Positions 1 through 9,023 of a stretch of 64,000 nt of DNA are shown here, in pieces. Under the pieces are notes generated by a model that saw only the letters and a list, made by a program, of their open reading frames with translations, was not told the origin of the DNA and made no database searches. Origin of the DNA: Clostridia bacterium (GTDB lineage Bacteria > Bacillota > Clostridia > Christensenellales > DTU072); the NCBI GenBank assembly GCA_016297005.1, contig JAEDHK010000002.1:186001-250000 (forward strand). The letters are read 5' to 3'. Within the stretch, counting starts at the first letter, position 1. Each line of letters opens with the position of its first letter. The translations under genes were made by a program, and so were the position numbers.

Positions 1-2003
1 ACAATCTCGTCCTGATCGACGTCGATCCTGCGTACCACTTCGGAAAGTTGTTCAACCGCTTCTTCCTCGCTCTTTTTCTCAAAATTCTTCTTGAAGAACG
101 TCGCAAACAACGGCACTTCTTCTCTTTCGGCCACATACAGATATTGTTTTGCGCGAGATACGCCGACGTAGAATAGATTGAAATAATAACGGTAGACGGA
201 GTTTTCATCTGCCGTTTTTCGATTGATCGAGTTCCTTTCAAGCGCCCTCCACCTATCTCCGTTATCGGAAAGGACGTTATAAAGAAGCACCGCTTCCCGC
301 TCCAATCCTTTAATTTCCGAGATGATCAGAATTTCTTGCTTTTTCAGCACTTTTCTCAATCTTTCTTTCTCTTTCGCACCCGAACAAACCACGGTAAAGT
401 TATCGAAGTTTTCTTTGGCGATCCGTTCGGCAAAGCCATCCCCTCGTACGTACACCGCCGAGGTTTGCGCGCCGCTTTCCACGCTTTGGCCTTTCAGGAC
501 GAAACTGTGCGTTCCGAACCGGGAACGGTTAATTTCGCCGAGGGATTCGATGATTTTTTCTATTTTTTCGCTGTTGCGATAATTATGTTTCAGTTCAATC
601 ACCGACGCTTCGTCTTCCTTGAAAAGAAGTCTTTTTAAATAAGCGAAACCGAAATACGACGGATTGATCATCTGGAGAGCGTCGCCCACGCAAAAGATCC
701 GGAAAGATATCTTTTTGAACAGAAATAGGTTGACCTGTGTAAAGTCCTGCACTTCGTCGAGAATGGTCAGAGAATAAAGCTGTCCGCATTTCTCGATCAA
801 CTTCCGACTGATGGAGTTATTGTCTTCCAATCCTTCCCTTTCCATAAACTTTCCGTAATCGACGGCGATAGAGTAGATCGCGTCGCTTTCCGCTTTGCCG
901 AAATCGTTTTTGCGCGCTTCTATATACTCCTCTCTCGTCATACAGGGGGCGGGGCGGGCGGGGTCGTAACGTCCGTAAATCATACCGAAGATCTCTTTGT
1001 AGATTACCTCGTACGATATCTCTTTCAGTTTGTCCAACATCCCCGTTAAACGATAGTTCTTCAAATTGCCTACGTATTCTTTAATAAAAAAGCCTTCGTC
1101 CGTTACCTCTCTTTCTCCGATATGCTTCTTATACAGATCTTCGAGCAAAAAATAATCGACCTGCGTTTCTAAAAAAGAAATAACGGAACGGACCTTTTCT
1201 ACAATTTCTTTTTCTCCATCGACGGTAAACAGGATTCCCAGGCGATTTTCAATGGCTGAACGATGGTTTTTGTCGCAAAACACGATCCGACCCTCTTCGT
1301 ATTGCCGAACAAACTCGGTCAGACTCTTCTTGAAAAGATTAACGCGGGTCTTGGTATCGACGAGCAATCCTCGCGAGAAAGTGGAATACAGAACCCGACC
1401 GGCATAATCTCTGCTTGCGGCGTAGATGATCTTGTCGATACAAATATTGGTCTTTCCGCTGCCAGCCACCCCTTGTACGAGGACATTTTTGTCCTCCGTC
1501 GTCACGATCTTTCTCTGTTCGCAATTAAGCAGGGGGAAGTTTACGGCGTCCGAATGAGACAGACGATATATCTTTTTGAATTCGACTGCCGAAAAAGCGT
1601 CCTTGATCGAACGCACCGTCAACAAAAAATGCTTATGCGAGAGCAAAAAATCGATAAAACGCTGATCGTTGGTCCGACTGCGTTTTTCCCGATCGATATA
1701 TCTGAAAAAAACGATATCTTTGGGAAGCAAGGGCAGGTCGGATTCGATCTGACAACCGAAGCGAAACAAAAAAGAATGTTCTCCGCCCTCGGTCGACACG
1801 AAATAAGCGTTCTCCCTCTCTTTTACAAACGAAAAGTCTCGGAGAGACGACCATACGCCTTCGGCAATTTTAAACAAAAAATCATCCGTGCCCGACATGC
1901 GCCGGGTCTCTTTAATGAATTGTTCCGTTTTAAAAACTCTGCTTTCCGAGGATAAAAAACTTTTTTCTGCCTCTACGCGCAACGTTCGCTCTTTTTCTGC
2001 CAT
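1..2003 (-). CDS. UvrD/Rep-like superfamily 1 DNA helicase, C-terminus cut by window edge
   Basis: An open frame runs from an ATG at 2003 leftward to the window edge without a stop, about 667 codons. It shows a Walker A motif GVAGSGKT (Lys about residue 184), a Walker B-like LDEVQDF (D416, E417), a motif ISEIKGLEREAVLLYN typical of motif V, and YVGVSRAKQ matching motif VI of SF1A helicases. These support an ATP-dependent 3'-5' helicase acting on DNA repair or recombination intermediates. The first 170 residues are not a recognisable NERD or other nuclease domain, so the subfamily is unknown; a HelD-like RNA polymerase recycling role cannot be excluded. No Shine-Dalgarno precedes the ATG, and a promoter-like element lies only 7 nt upstream, so the mRNA may be leaderless. 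The gene continues beyond base 1. Confidence 0.85.
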   Translation of the reverse strand, partial: MAEKERTLRVEAEKSFLSSESRVFKTEQFIKETRRMSGTDDFLFKIAEGVWSSLRDFSFVKERENAYFVSTEGGEHSFLFRFGCQIESDLPLLPKDIVFFRYIDREKRSRTNDQRFIDFLLSHKHFLLTVRSIKDAFSAVEFKKIYRLSHSDAVNFPLLNCEQRKIVTTEDKNVLVQGVAGSGKTNICIDKIIYAASRDYAGRVLYSTFSRGLLVDTKTRVNLFKKSLTEFVRQYEEGRIVFCDKNHRSAIENRLGILFTVDGEKEIVEKVRSVISFLETQVDYFLLEDLYKKHIGEREVTDEGFFIKEYVGNLKNYRLTGMLDKLKEISYEVIYKEIFGMIYGRYDPARPAPCMTREEYIEARKNDFGKAESDAIYSIAVDYGKFMEREGLEDNNSISRKLIEKCGQLYSLTILDEVQDFTQVNLFLFKKISFRIFCVGDALQMINPSYFGFAYLKRLLFKEDEASVIELKHNYRNSEKIEKIIESLGEINRSRFGTHSFVLKGQSVESGAQTSAVYVRGDGFAERIAKENFDNFTVVCSGAKEKERLRKVLKKQEILIISEIKGLEREAVLLYNVLSDNGDRWRALERNSINRKTADENSVYRYYFNLFYVGVSRAKQYLYVAEREEVPLFATFFKKNFEKKSEEEAVEQLSEVVRRIDVDQDEI

Positions 2004-2010
2004 ATATATA

Positions 2011-2039
2011 ATACTAACACATATACTTTAAATTAACAA
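2011..2039 (-). promoter_or_regulatory. Putative sigma-A promoter of the helicase gene
   Basis: On the minus strand TTGTTA (2039-2034) is followed after 17 nt by TAGTAT (2016-2011). The ATG starts 7 nt after the -10 element, so transcription would begin at or next to the start codon. No ribosome binding site is visible, which suggests a leaderless message. Confidence 0.4.
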
Positions 2040-2187
2040 TAAAATGTGCCCCGTCGGCTTGCGTTGCGCCGCCATTTTTTCATCGATTATCCGGCTTTCG
2101 GTTTTTTAATCATCAAAAAAAGAGTACGGCTTGCGCGGAGCTATCCCGACCCCGCCGTGGATTGCCGCGAATAAAAAATACTGTTTT

Positions 2188-4092
2188 TTACCGATCCGCT
2201 CTTTGTTCTTCCTCTTTTTTGCAGCGATCCTCTTTGACTTTCAAGAAACGGGACTTCGCAACGAAATCCTTTCGGAAAGCCTCTTCGTCAAAAGGCGTCT
2301 TTGCCTTCTTCTTCGCGCGACCGAGCATAAACTGATACCGCTTTTCTTCCATTTCGCAATCGCGTAAAAAGGCCTCTTCTTTCTCTTTTTCTTCCCGTTG
2401 CGCTTTCCGCTCGCAAGCGGCTTCGTAATGTTCAAGTATCTTATCGTACTCGGTATGTTTATTAAATTCGTCGCGAAGATATCCGGTAATGCCGGCGGCG
2501 TTCTTTTCGTCGTTATAGTAGTCGACGATCTCTTTGACGTTCAGAACGTCTTCGTCGGTCAGGTCGCCGGTATTATAGTTGGCACAGGCGGCGCGAAGGC
2601 GCAACGCTCGTACGATATCGGCATGCTTTTTCTCGCTCAGATTATAAAAAGCCATGGGCAGAATGCGCCCGAGAGATCCGAGGAAAGCAAGCAACGTGGT
2701 AAAGAAAAACGCGCTGTACATTTTTTCTTTGTTGGCGAACGCAACGTCGATGGGGTCGCCGAACCCGATCCCGGCCATACTCATAAAGATGGGAGAAAGC
2801 ATCCCCGTAAAAACGCCGATGACGGTGGTCAGAAAGCCGCCGTAATTGTTCCAGAATCCGTCCAGCCTCTTGCCCGATCGGTACTGTTCGTAGTCGAGTG
2901 CCTCGCTCGTCATGATGTCGGTATAAAAATTGAAACTGCCGAACGTGAGGTGCAAGAATGTGCACAAAAGTATAAGAATAGGAAGCCTGTATGCAAGGAG
3001 CTGCAACCCAATCGCCGCGCTATAAAGAATGTTAACGATACCGAGGACTTTGACTTTCCCGAACTTTTTCGACAGGATCGGGCCTAAAAAGATACCCACG
3101 CCGCATCCCAGACCGAGCGTCATATTGCAGACGCCGATCAGTGTGTCGCCGACCGCTCCACCGACAGCATAATAGCATACCCACAAGTAAAAGTTTGCGC
3201 CGCCGGCGATGCCGTTAAAAATGCCGAAGATCCAGATGAGCCAAAAATATTTATTGGTACTGAGCGCTTTTGCTCCTTCCCAGAAATTGACTTTCGCTTC
3301 GAACTTTCTTCCGGCGACCATACGCTCTCTTGTGCCCTTATAAGCAAAGAGGATAAGTCCGATATTGAGGACGGCGCAGATCGGAAAGATAATACGATAA
3401 ACAAGCACGTTACCCGTGCCGCCTGAAAAGAACCACGCCGCAATAAAAGGGATCGCAACGCCGAAGATATTGGACGGCCAAGATCCGAAAAGACTGAGTA
3501 CAGACGCGATGATCGACCGCTCCTGAGAAACGCTCGTTATGGTGTTTTTCAGACCGTTCAGACCTTGAGAAACAAATTCGTACACGAACCCCGCCGCGTC
3601 GTTCAGAAGCCACGCCGCAAGCACCCCCAACGTAAGCGTAACCTGAGACGCCTCGGCGATCCCCATAACGGGGATGGCCGGGATAACGAACGACAGCACG
3701 TCCGTATTTATCCACGTTTGAGGAATAAACGGTATGGCGGTAAGAAGCAATGCGGAAATAACGGTGGGAACGACGAGAAGTCGCCGGAACTTGCCGTTGA
3801 GCGACTTACTGTTGTCGATTACCATAGAAAGAATCGGACGCTTAATAAACGCGAGCACGGTGCCAAGCAGACCGAGAATAAAAAGAATGCCGGTAGAAAC
3901 TTTAAAGTAAGAAACCATCAACGGAACGGACGTCGCCATGCCCGCCCAGGTAGTAAAAACCCCGTGCAAAGCGTTCCCCATGTGGCCTACGACGAGATTA
4001 CTCATTTCTTTATACGAGACCTCGTACCCTTTGGGCGGGGTGTTCCAATACCCGCGGAATTTATACCATAAGTTAATTACTTTTTCCTTCAT
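2188..4092 (-). CDS. GPH-family sugar:cation symporter (MelB-like, MFS)
   Basis: 634 residues with about 12 hydrophobic segments and the N-terminal layout of glycoside-pentoside-hexuronide symporters (EVSYKEMSNLVVGHMGNALHG). It lies 18 bp downstream of the GH38 alpha-mannosidase and is clearly its operon partner, so mannose-containing oligosaccharides or glycosides are the likely cargo; this is inferred from context. GPH proteins are usually about 450-500 residues. Here roughly the last 130 residues form a hydrophilic, Lys/Glu-rich, probably coiled-coil tail (EEKEKEEAFLRDCEMEEKR and similar), which could bind a regulatory or cytoplasmic partner. The membrane part is a confident family call; the substrate is not. 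Confidence 0.82.
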   Translation of the reverse strand: MKEKVINLWYKFRGYWNTPPKGYEVSYKEMSNLVVGHMGNALHGVFTTWAGMATSVPLMVSYFKVSTGILFILGLLGTVLAFIKRPILSMVIDNSKSLNGKFRRLLVVPTVISALLLTAIPFIPQTWINTDVLSFVIPAIPVMGIAEASQVTLTLGVLAAWLLNDAAGFVYEFVSQGLNGLKNTITSVSQERSIIASVLSLFGSWPSNIFGVAIPFIAAWFFSGGTGNVLVYRIIFPICAVLNIGLILFAYKGTRERMVAGRKFEAKVNFWEGAKALSTNKYFWLIWIFGIFNGIAGGANFYLWVCYYAVGGAVGDTLIGVCNMTLGLGCGVGIFLGPILSKKFGKVKVLGIVNILYSAAIGLQLLAYRLPILILLCTFLHLTFGSFNFYTDIMTSEALDYEQYRSGKRLDGFWNNYGGFLTTVIGVFTGMLSPIFMSMAGIGFGDPIDVAFANKEKMYSAFFFTTLLAFLGSLGRILPMAFYNLSEKKHADIVRALRLRAACANYNTGDLTDEDVLNVKEIVDYYNDEKNAAGITGYLRDEFNKHTEYDKILEHYEAACERKAQREEKEKEEAFLRDCEMEEKRYQFMLGRAKKKAKTPFDEEAFRKDFVAKSRFLKVKEDRCKKEEEQRADR

Positions 4093-4110
4093 CCCCGTAT
4101 CTACGCTTCC

Positions 4111-6627
4111 TTATGCCTCCATTTCGGTCATAAGAACGTACTTCCACTCCTTGGCTCCGTCGGCAAGGAAATAAGTGTCTACGCTATAAGGCTTGAACGT
4201 TGCCGTAAGCGGCGTCGGAAGAATACCTCCGCCGATGGTCGCCGTCGTTTCTTTGCCGTCCGTTTCATAGGCACGAAGAACGACGCCTTTTCCGTCTTCA
4301 CTCCTCTTGATTGCAGAAACGATAATATTGTCCGCGTCGCAGATCAGGCCGGAATAGGTTGTCTTTAAGGTACCGTTATGGTTGTTTTCCATCACGAAAG
4401 TCGGTGCGGTATTAAAAAGTTTCGCCTTTTTTACCGTGCTCGCGTTGCCTTCATACAGGGTGATCCCATAGCCGAACTCGGTTATTCCCTGATCGGTCAA
4501 CTCGCTTTCGGGACTGATAAACGGCGCGCCGTGATCGGCATAAAAGGGGCTGCGGATAGCCGTCAGGCTCATAACGTTGTCTTTGACCGAAAAGCTGTAT
4601 TTGCTGTCGTTGAGCATGGCAACGCCCCCTTCTTTTCCGAGGGTGGCGATCCACATATGTCCGCATTCTTCTTCTCCGTTGGTCGGACGTTCGATCACGC
4701 CGAATGGCATCTCGTACAGAGAGGTCGTACCGGTCAGGTCGAGCGGGAAAGCGAGCTTCAATAATTTCTGCTTCTCGTGCCAGTCGAGCTTAACTTCTAC
4801 GTGCAAAACGCCGTCGTTCTGCAAACGGAATATCTGTTGCAAAGTGGACTTGTTATAGGTGGACGTAACGCGTATAGCCGTGCGGAGAGGACCTTTTTCT
4901 AGCCTTTCGAGCTTAGCGTTCTTAAAATATCCTACCACCTTGTCGAAATAATTTTTTCCGTGACTCCAGGTATCGTGCGCCGATTCGTCGATGACCGTCG
5001 GCACCGCTCCGCAAACGGACGCAAATAACGCTTCCTGCTTCCTTAAACGGCAGCGACACTTCTTTTCCGTGCCCTTCTTATTTAGCAATTCACGATTGTT
5101 CTTGCGGTCGAACAGCGAGACGATATACCCGGTCTTGCTATCAAACTCCACCTTGAAAAAGTTATCTTCGATGGTGTTTCCGCTGATACTCGCGTCGCCT
5201 TTGGACGAAATGAGATGATCGAGGGCATATCTCATGCGCCCCACTTCGGCAGCGTAGTTATCGATAAAACCGGGCGTATGATCGCGGTCGAGATAATACG
5301 TTGCGTACCCGAAGGCGGGCACCTTGACGCGGAATAAGCTGTCGCACCTGCGATAGCAAAGATGCGTCTGAGAATAAACGTATTGAAAGGTCAGTTCTTT
5401 TCCTTCTTCGTCGTGAACAGACGTGATCTGTTTACCAATTTTCAGGACGGTATCGATCGGGAAGGGATGAGGGTTAAAAACGATAACCGGGATACCTTTC
5501 TTCCGATCAGAGGTATCCACCGCCCAAGAAATGGTCTGCACAGCGTTGTTGATCGCCTTGACGGCAATGCCCAGACTCTCTCCTCCGAGCGCTTCCGAGT
5601 CCGGATAGGCGTCTTTGATGCAACATCCGCCCATGATATCATGAAAGTGTAAAAAGTTAATATTTTTCCATCCCTCGGCAAACTTTTCGGTCGGATACTT
5701 TTTTCCGAGAAGAGCGTTGTTCATCATCGAATAAACTTCGGCGGCAAGCAGAGACGTCTCTCCTTTCCGTACCAACGTTTTAATGGGCGAATAAGCCGCA
5801 TAACAACCGCTTGCGTGGTGTTGCAGGTCATCCCTGTGTTCCGGAATGACGTAATCTTTCTGTTCTTGCATGCAAACAAAGAAGTCGCTGACGTCGCTGA
5901 AAATGATCTCCGTTTCCGGGTGCTTTTTTGCGTGCTCTAAAAGTAACTGTATATGTCTGATGGTCGGCCCGCCGCCGTGATTGCCCACGCCGTAAAAAAA
6001 GGGCACGCAGTCGAGGTCGGTCGGCGCTTTGGAAGAGACGTACTCGAGCTCCTTAGTAAGAATGACCGAATTGCTGAATTTATAATTATAAAACCCGGTC
6101 AACCGATACGCCAGCACCTCGCTGCCATCGGGAGAGATCCACCGGAAAGCATTGCTGTCCATCGCTTTTTCGTGCTGCATCGGCCGCATAAAAATGTAGT
6201 AGTCCATGCCGCTCTTTTTCAAAATTTGCGGCAACATTCCGTTATGACCGAAAGAGTCTACGTTGTATCCCACCTTGGCCGTCTTGCCGAATTTTTCATA
6301 GAAATACCGCTGAGAATACAGGCTCTGTCGCGCAAAGCCCTCTCCCGAAGGGATATTGCAGTCGGGCTGAACGTACCACCCGCCAACGATAACAAAACGT
6401 CCTTCTGCCACTCTCTGTCTGATCTCCTCGAACATATCGGGATCAAACTCTTCTATCCACTCGTACACTGACGCAGAAGAACAAGCAAATTTGAACTCCG
6501 GAAATTCTTTCATGCGATCGAGCGCCGAACGTATGGTTGCTTTCGCCTCCGCACTTCCTTCTTGCCACTTCCACATCCACGCCGGATCCAAGTGCGCGTT
6601 CCCTACGCAAAAAATCTTCTGTTTCAT
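4111..6627 (-). CDS. Alpha-mannosidase, glycoside hydrolase family 38
   Basis: 838 residues, full length for bacterial GH38. The N-terminal catalytic domain begins with NAHLDPAW, supplying zinc ligands H12 and D14. The segment VGYNVDSFGHNGML carries the expected nucleophile D124, and NHGGGP with HFHDIMGG supplies further active-site and zinc-binding His residues. The beta-sandwich C-terminal half follows. There is no signal peptide, so the enzyme is cytoplasmic and would cleave alpha-mannosides imported by the symporter encoded 18 bp downstream. The ATG at 6627 is preceded by GGGAG at good spacing. The gene is first in its operon, behind a near-consensus promoter with an overlapping palindrome. 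Fine specificity (alpha-1,3 versus 1,6, or glycan core) cannot be read from the sequence. Confidence 0.93.
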   Translation of the reverse strand: MKQKIFCVGNAHLDPAWMWKWQEGSAEAKATIRSALDRMKEFPEFKFACSSASVYEWIEEFDPDMFEEIRQRVAEGRFVIVGGWYVQPDCNIPSGEGFARQSLYSQRYFYEKFGKTAKVGYNVDSFGHNGMLPQILKKSGMDYYIFMRPMQHEKAMDSNAFRWISPDGSEVLAYRLTGFYNYKFSNSVILTKELEYVSSKAPTDLDCVPFFYGVGNHGGGPTIRHIQLLLEHAKKHPETEIIFSDVSDFFVCMQEQKDYVIPEHRDDLQHHASGCYAAYSPIKTLVRKGETSLLAAEVYSMMNNALLGKKYPTEKFAEGWKNINFLHFHDIMGGCCIKDAYPDSEALGGESLGIAVKAINNAVQTISWAVDTSDRKKGIPVIVFNPHPFPIDTVLKIGKQITSVHDEEGKELTFQYVYSQTHLCYRRCDSLFRVKVPAFGYATYYLDRDHTPGFIDNYAAEVGRMRYALDHLISSKGDASISGNTIEDNFFKVEFDSKTGYIVSLFDRKNNRELLNKKGTEKKCRCRLRKQEALFASVCGAVPTVIDESAHDTWSHGKNYFDKVVGYFKNAKLERLEKGPLRTAIRVTSTYNKSTLQQIFRLQNDGVLHVEVKLDWHEKQKLLKLAFPLDLTGTTSLYEMPFGVIERPTNGEEECGHMWIATLGKEGGVAMLNDSKYSFSVKDNVMSLTAIRSPFYADHGAPFISPESELTDQGITEFGYGITLYEGNASTVKKAKLFNTAPTFVMENNHNGTLKTTYSGLICDADNIIVSAIKRSEDGKGVVLRAYETDGKETTATIGGGILPTPLTATFKPYSVDTYFLADGAKEWKYVLMTEMEA

Positions 6628-6657
6628 TGGTCAAAACTCCCTGAATAATTATTTTAT

Positions 6658-6696
6658 ATGATAATAAATATTATCATTAAAATGCCCTTTTGTCAA
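6658..6696 (-). promoter_or_regulatory. Sigma-A promoter with overlapping palindromic operator for the mannosidase operon
   Basis: On the minus strand TTGACA (6696-6691), a 17-nt spacer and TAATAT (6673-6668) form a near-consensus promoter. The -10 box lies inside the palindrome ATGATAATAAATATTATCAT (6658-6677; 9-bp arms, 2-bp centre). A repressor bound there would block RNA polymerase. No local regulator gene adjoins it. Confidence 0.72.
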
Positions 6697-7050
6697 TGCC
6701 GGTCCGACGGACTTTTCCAACTATTTTCACGTGCGTATCGGGAATGAAAAGCTAAGAATTATGCTCTCTAAGTTTTGTATTATATGAATTTTTATCAGCA
6801 TTTGTCGAATTAATAAAAGCCAAAGAAAAACAATCTGTCCGACAACAACTATCAACCTCAGAAAAGCTGCTAAAAATGAAAGTAAAAACAAAAAAAACGG
6901 GCTATGTCGACGGACGCAATCTCTTTATTATAGACGATATAGCAAAAATTCTTTACGGCAGCTTCCCTTGCAGGCATTACGTACTATGTTCTTGCTAACG
7001 TAAGTATGTATTACGGCAAGCAGAAAACTTTATAGATCGTAAGCAGTGGC
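6697..7050. other. Intergenic gap with a possible decayed reading frame
   Basis: About 350 bases separate the mannosidase promoter from the terminator of the dihydroxyacetone kinase gene. On the plus strand an open frame of about 70 codons (6756-7001) encodes a Lys-rich stretch but has no start codon near its beginning and no recognisable domain. It could be a gene remnant; I see no other feature. Confidence 0.3.
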
Positions 7051-7081
7051 AAAAAAACGCCGCCCCTTTTTTGGGGCGGCG
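7051..7081 (-). terminator. Intrinsic terminator of the gldA-dhaK unit
   Basis: CGCCGCCCC and GGGGCGGCG form a perfect 9-bp stem around a T6 loop (7058-7081). On the minus strand it is followed by seven T residues (7057-7051), ending transcription 26 bp after the kinase stop. Confidence 0.9.
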
Positions 7082-7106
7082 AATTGTTTTTTATCAAAAG
7101 TTCTTA

Positions 7107-8933
7107 TCAGAAGTTTTTGATGAAGACGGCGAGTTCGTTGAAGATAACGTCGAGGCCGTGCGCGCCGGCGTCGGGATAGCCGATAGATCTTTCTCCTACG
7201 GTCCCCGCTCTGCCGAGGGTAGCAACGTGAGACTTGGTCGCTTCTGCACCGTCATGGGCTGCCTTTGCGCCGAGATCGATACCTTGTTGCAGTTTCTTGC
7301 CCTCTTCGGCGGCTTTGGTAAGTGCGAGAGCGCAGGGTTTGAGTGCGTCGACAAGGGTCTTATCGCCGATATCGGCACCCTTACCGAAGGACTTCTTGCC
7401 CGTTTCGTACACGCCGCGATTGGCTTCCATAAAGAGGAAAGCGAGGTCGGTCAGGTTGATCTCTTTCTTGCCGAGCATCGCTTTACCGGCATACTTAAAA
7501 GCACTGCCCCAGATAGGACCGGAGGCACCGCCACAGTACTCTTTGATGATCTCGGAGCAACTGACAAGGAACTGTCCGATGTCGCCTTTTTTACGTGTTG
7601 CCCAGTCGGCTTTGAGCTGTTTGAATCCCTTGGCGATGCTCATACCGAAGTCTCCGTCGCCCATCTTGTCCGCTTCGCAGAACGGAACTTCGTTTTCGAT
7701 GATGACGTCGGCCATTTTTTCAACGATTTTAACGAAAGCGGCGGTGTTAATGGTTTCGCCGATCGCCGGGGTACCTTCTACTTCGTAGACGGCATTCTCT
7801 TCTTCGGCCGCGGCGGCTTTTTTAGCTTTTTTTGCAGCGGCAGGAGCGGCAACGGGAGTGATGTTGAGAGCTTTGGCGATGGCGTTCATCGCTTCGACGG
7901 CGGCTTCCGCTTGCGCGTTCATGGCGCCGCCCCAGGTGAGTGCGGGAGCGCTGACCGGATAGTCGATCAGTTTCTTCAATTCATCGTCCACTTTCAACAC
8001 GGAAATAGAAGCGCCGGCCATATCGATAGAGGTCATGAAGTTACCTACGATGGTGCGATGAATCTTGATTCCGTCGGCTTCGAGAGCCTTGGTGGTGGAG
8101 TTGTTGAGAATGTACAGTTCTTGCAACGGGCTTCCGCCAAAACCGTTGATAAGAAGGACAATTTCGTCGCCGGATTTGACTTTGAGGTCTTCTTCAATGT
8201 CGGTAACGATTCTTCTTGCGAGGTCGTCGCTGAAAGAACCCTTGCTGTAATCGATCTTTTCACGGAAACGTCCGGGTTCGCCGTGGATGCCTACGCCGAA
8301 TTCCATTTCGTCGTCGCCGATCTCAAAAGTCGGATGTCCGGCGGCAGGTACGGTACAGGAAGTGAAAGCAAAACCGAAAGAACGAACGTTTTCGATGACC
8401 TTATTGGCTACGGCCTTGACTTCTTCCAACTCTTTGCCCTGTTCGGCGGCGGCGCCGGCGCACTTATGAACGAGTACGGTACCGGCAACGCCACGACGAC
8501 CTACGGTATAAAGGCTGTCTTTAACGGCGATATCGTCGTTGACGTATACGGCGTCGACCTTAATTCCGTCTTCCTGTGCGTCGCTCATGGCATTGTTAAA
8601 GTTCATGCAATCGCCGGAATAGTTTTTTATGATAAGGAGCACGCCCTTATCGGTAGCGCACGCTTTGATGGCGTTATAGACCTGGACTTGCGAGGGAGAA
8701 GCGAAGACGTCGCCGCAAACGGCGCAGTCGAGCATACCCTTGCCGACGAATCCGGCATGAGCCGGTTCGTGACCGGACCCGCCGCCCGAGATCAGGCTGA
8801 CTTTTTCGTCGTTGATGTCCTTTTTCTTGACGATCTTGAACTTTTCGACGAATTCCAACTCCGGATGCGCCTTAGCAAGACCGTGGCACATATCATAGAC
8901 GAAGGTTTCCGGGGTGTTCATTATTTTTTTCAT
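7107..8933 (-). CDS. dhaK: ATP-dependent dihydroxyacetone kinase, DhaK-DhaL fusion
   Basis: 608 residues, the size of single-chain ATP-dependent dihydroxyacetone kinases. The N-terminal Dak1/DhaK domain (about 1-340) has SGGGSGHEPAHAGFVG, in which the His of GHEP covalently binds dihydroxyacetone. An Ala/Lys linker (about 355-375) leads to the Dak2/DhaL domain (about 385-608), with the ADKMGDGDFGMS motif whose Asp residues hold Mg-ATP. It converts dihydroxyacetone to dihydroxyacetone phosphate in the cytoplasm, feeding glycolysis. It lies downstream of the glycerol dehydrogenase gene, giving the oxidative glycerol route glycerol to DHA to DHAP without PTS components. A hairpin between the two genes may reduce readthrough. 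The start ATG has a GGAG sequence upstream. M4 is a possible alternative start. Confidence 0.95.
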   Translation of the reverse strand: MKKIMNTPETFVYDMCHGLAKAHPELEFVEKFKIVKKKDINDEKVSLISGGGSGHEPAHAGFVGKGMLDCAVCGDVFASPSQVQVYNAIKACATDKGVLLIIKNYSGDCMNFNNAMSDAQEDGIKVDAVYVNDDIAVKDSLYTVGRRGVAGTVLVHKCAGAAAEQGKELEEVKAVANKVIENVRSFGFAFTSCTVPAAGHPTFEIGDDEMEFGVGIHGEPGRFREKIDYSKGSFSDDLARRIVTDIEEDLKVKSGDEIVLLINGFGGSPLQELYILNNSTTKALEADGIKIHRTIVGNFMTSIDMAGASISVLKVDDELKKLIDYPVSAPALTWGGAMNAQAEAAVEAMNAIAKALNITPVAAPAAAKKAKKAAAAEEENAVYEVEGTPAIGETINTAAFVKIVEKMADVIIENEVPFCEADKMGDGDFGMSIAKGFKQLKADWATRKKGDIGQFLVSCSEIIKEYCGGASGPIWGSAFKYAGKAMLGKKEINLTDLAFLFMEANRGVYETGKKSFGKGADIGDKTLVDALKPCALALTKAAEEGKKLQQGIDLGAKAAHDGAEATKSHVATLGRAGTVGERSIGYPDAGAHGLDVIFNELAVFIKNF

Positions 8934-8963
8934 AATAAATTCTCCTTTTTGTTCCTATTTACG

Positions 8964-9003
8964 AAAAAATGGGGTGTAACAAATATTATTCGTCACGCCC
9001 CAT
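8964..9003 (-). terminator. Intercistronic hairpin with T-run between gldA and dhaK
   Basis: The arms 8969-8980 and 8992-9003 form a 12-bp stem with one mismatch on the minus strand, followed by six T residues. It lies between the stop of the dehydrogenase and the start of the kinase and could act as a leaky terminator or an mRNA processing site. Confidence 0.6.
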
Positions 9004-9023
9004 AATTTTTATACGGTTAAAAA

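Noticed and set aside
7071..9005. 644-codon open frame on the plus strand opposite the dihydroxyacetone kinase gene
   Set aside because: It is the antisense shadow of a well-supported kinase, with no ribosome binding site or domain-like features; codon bias of the sense gene keeps it open.
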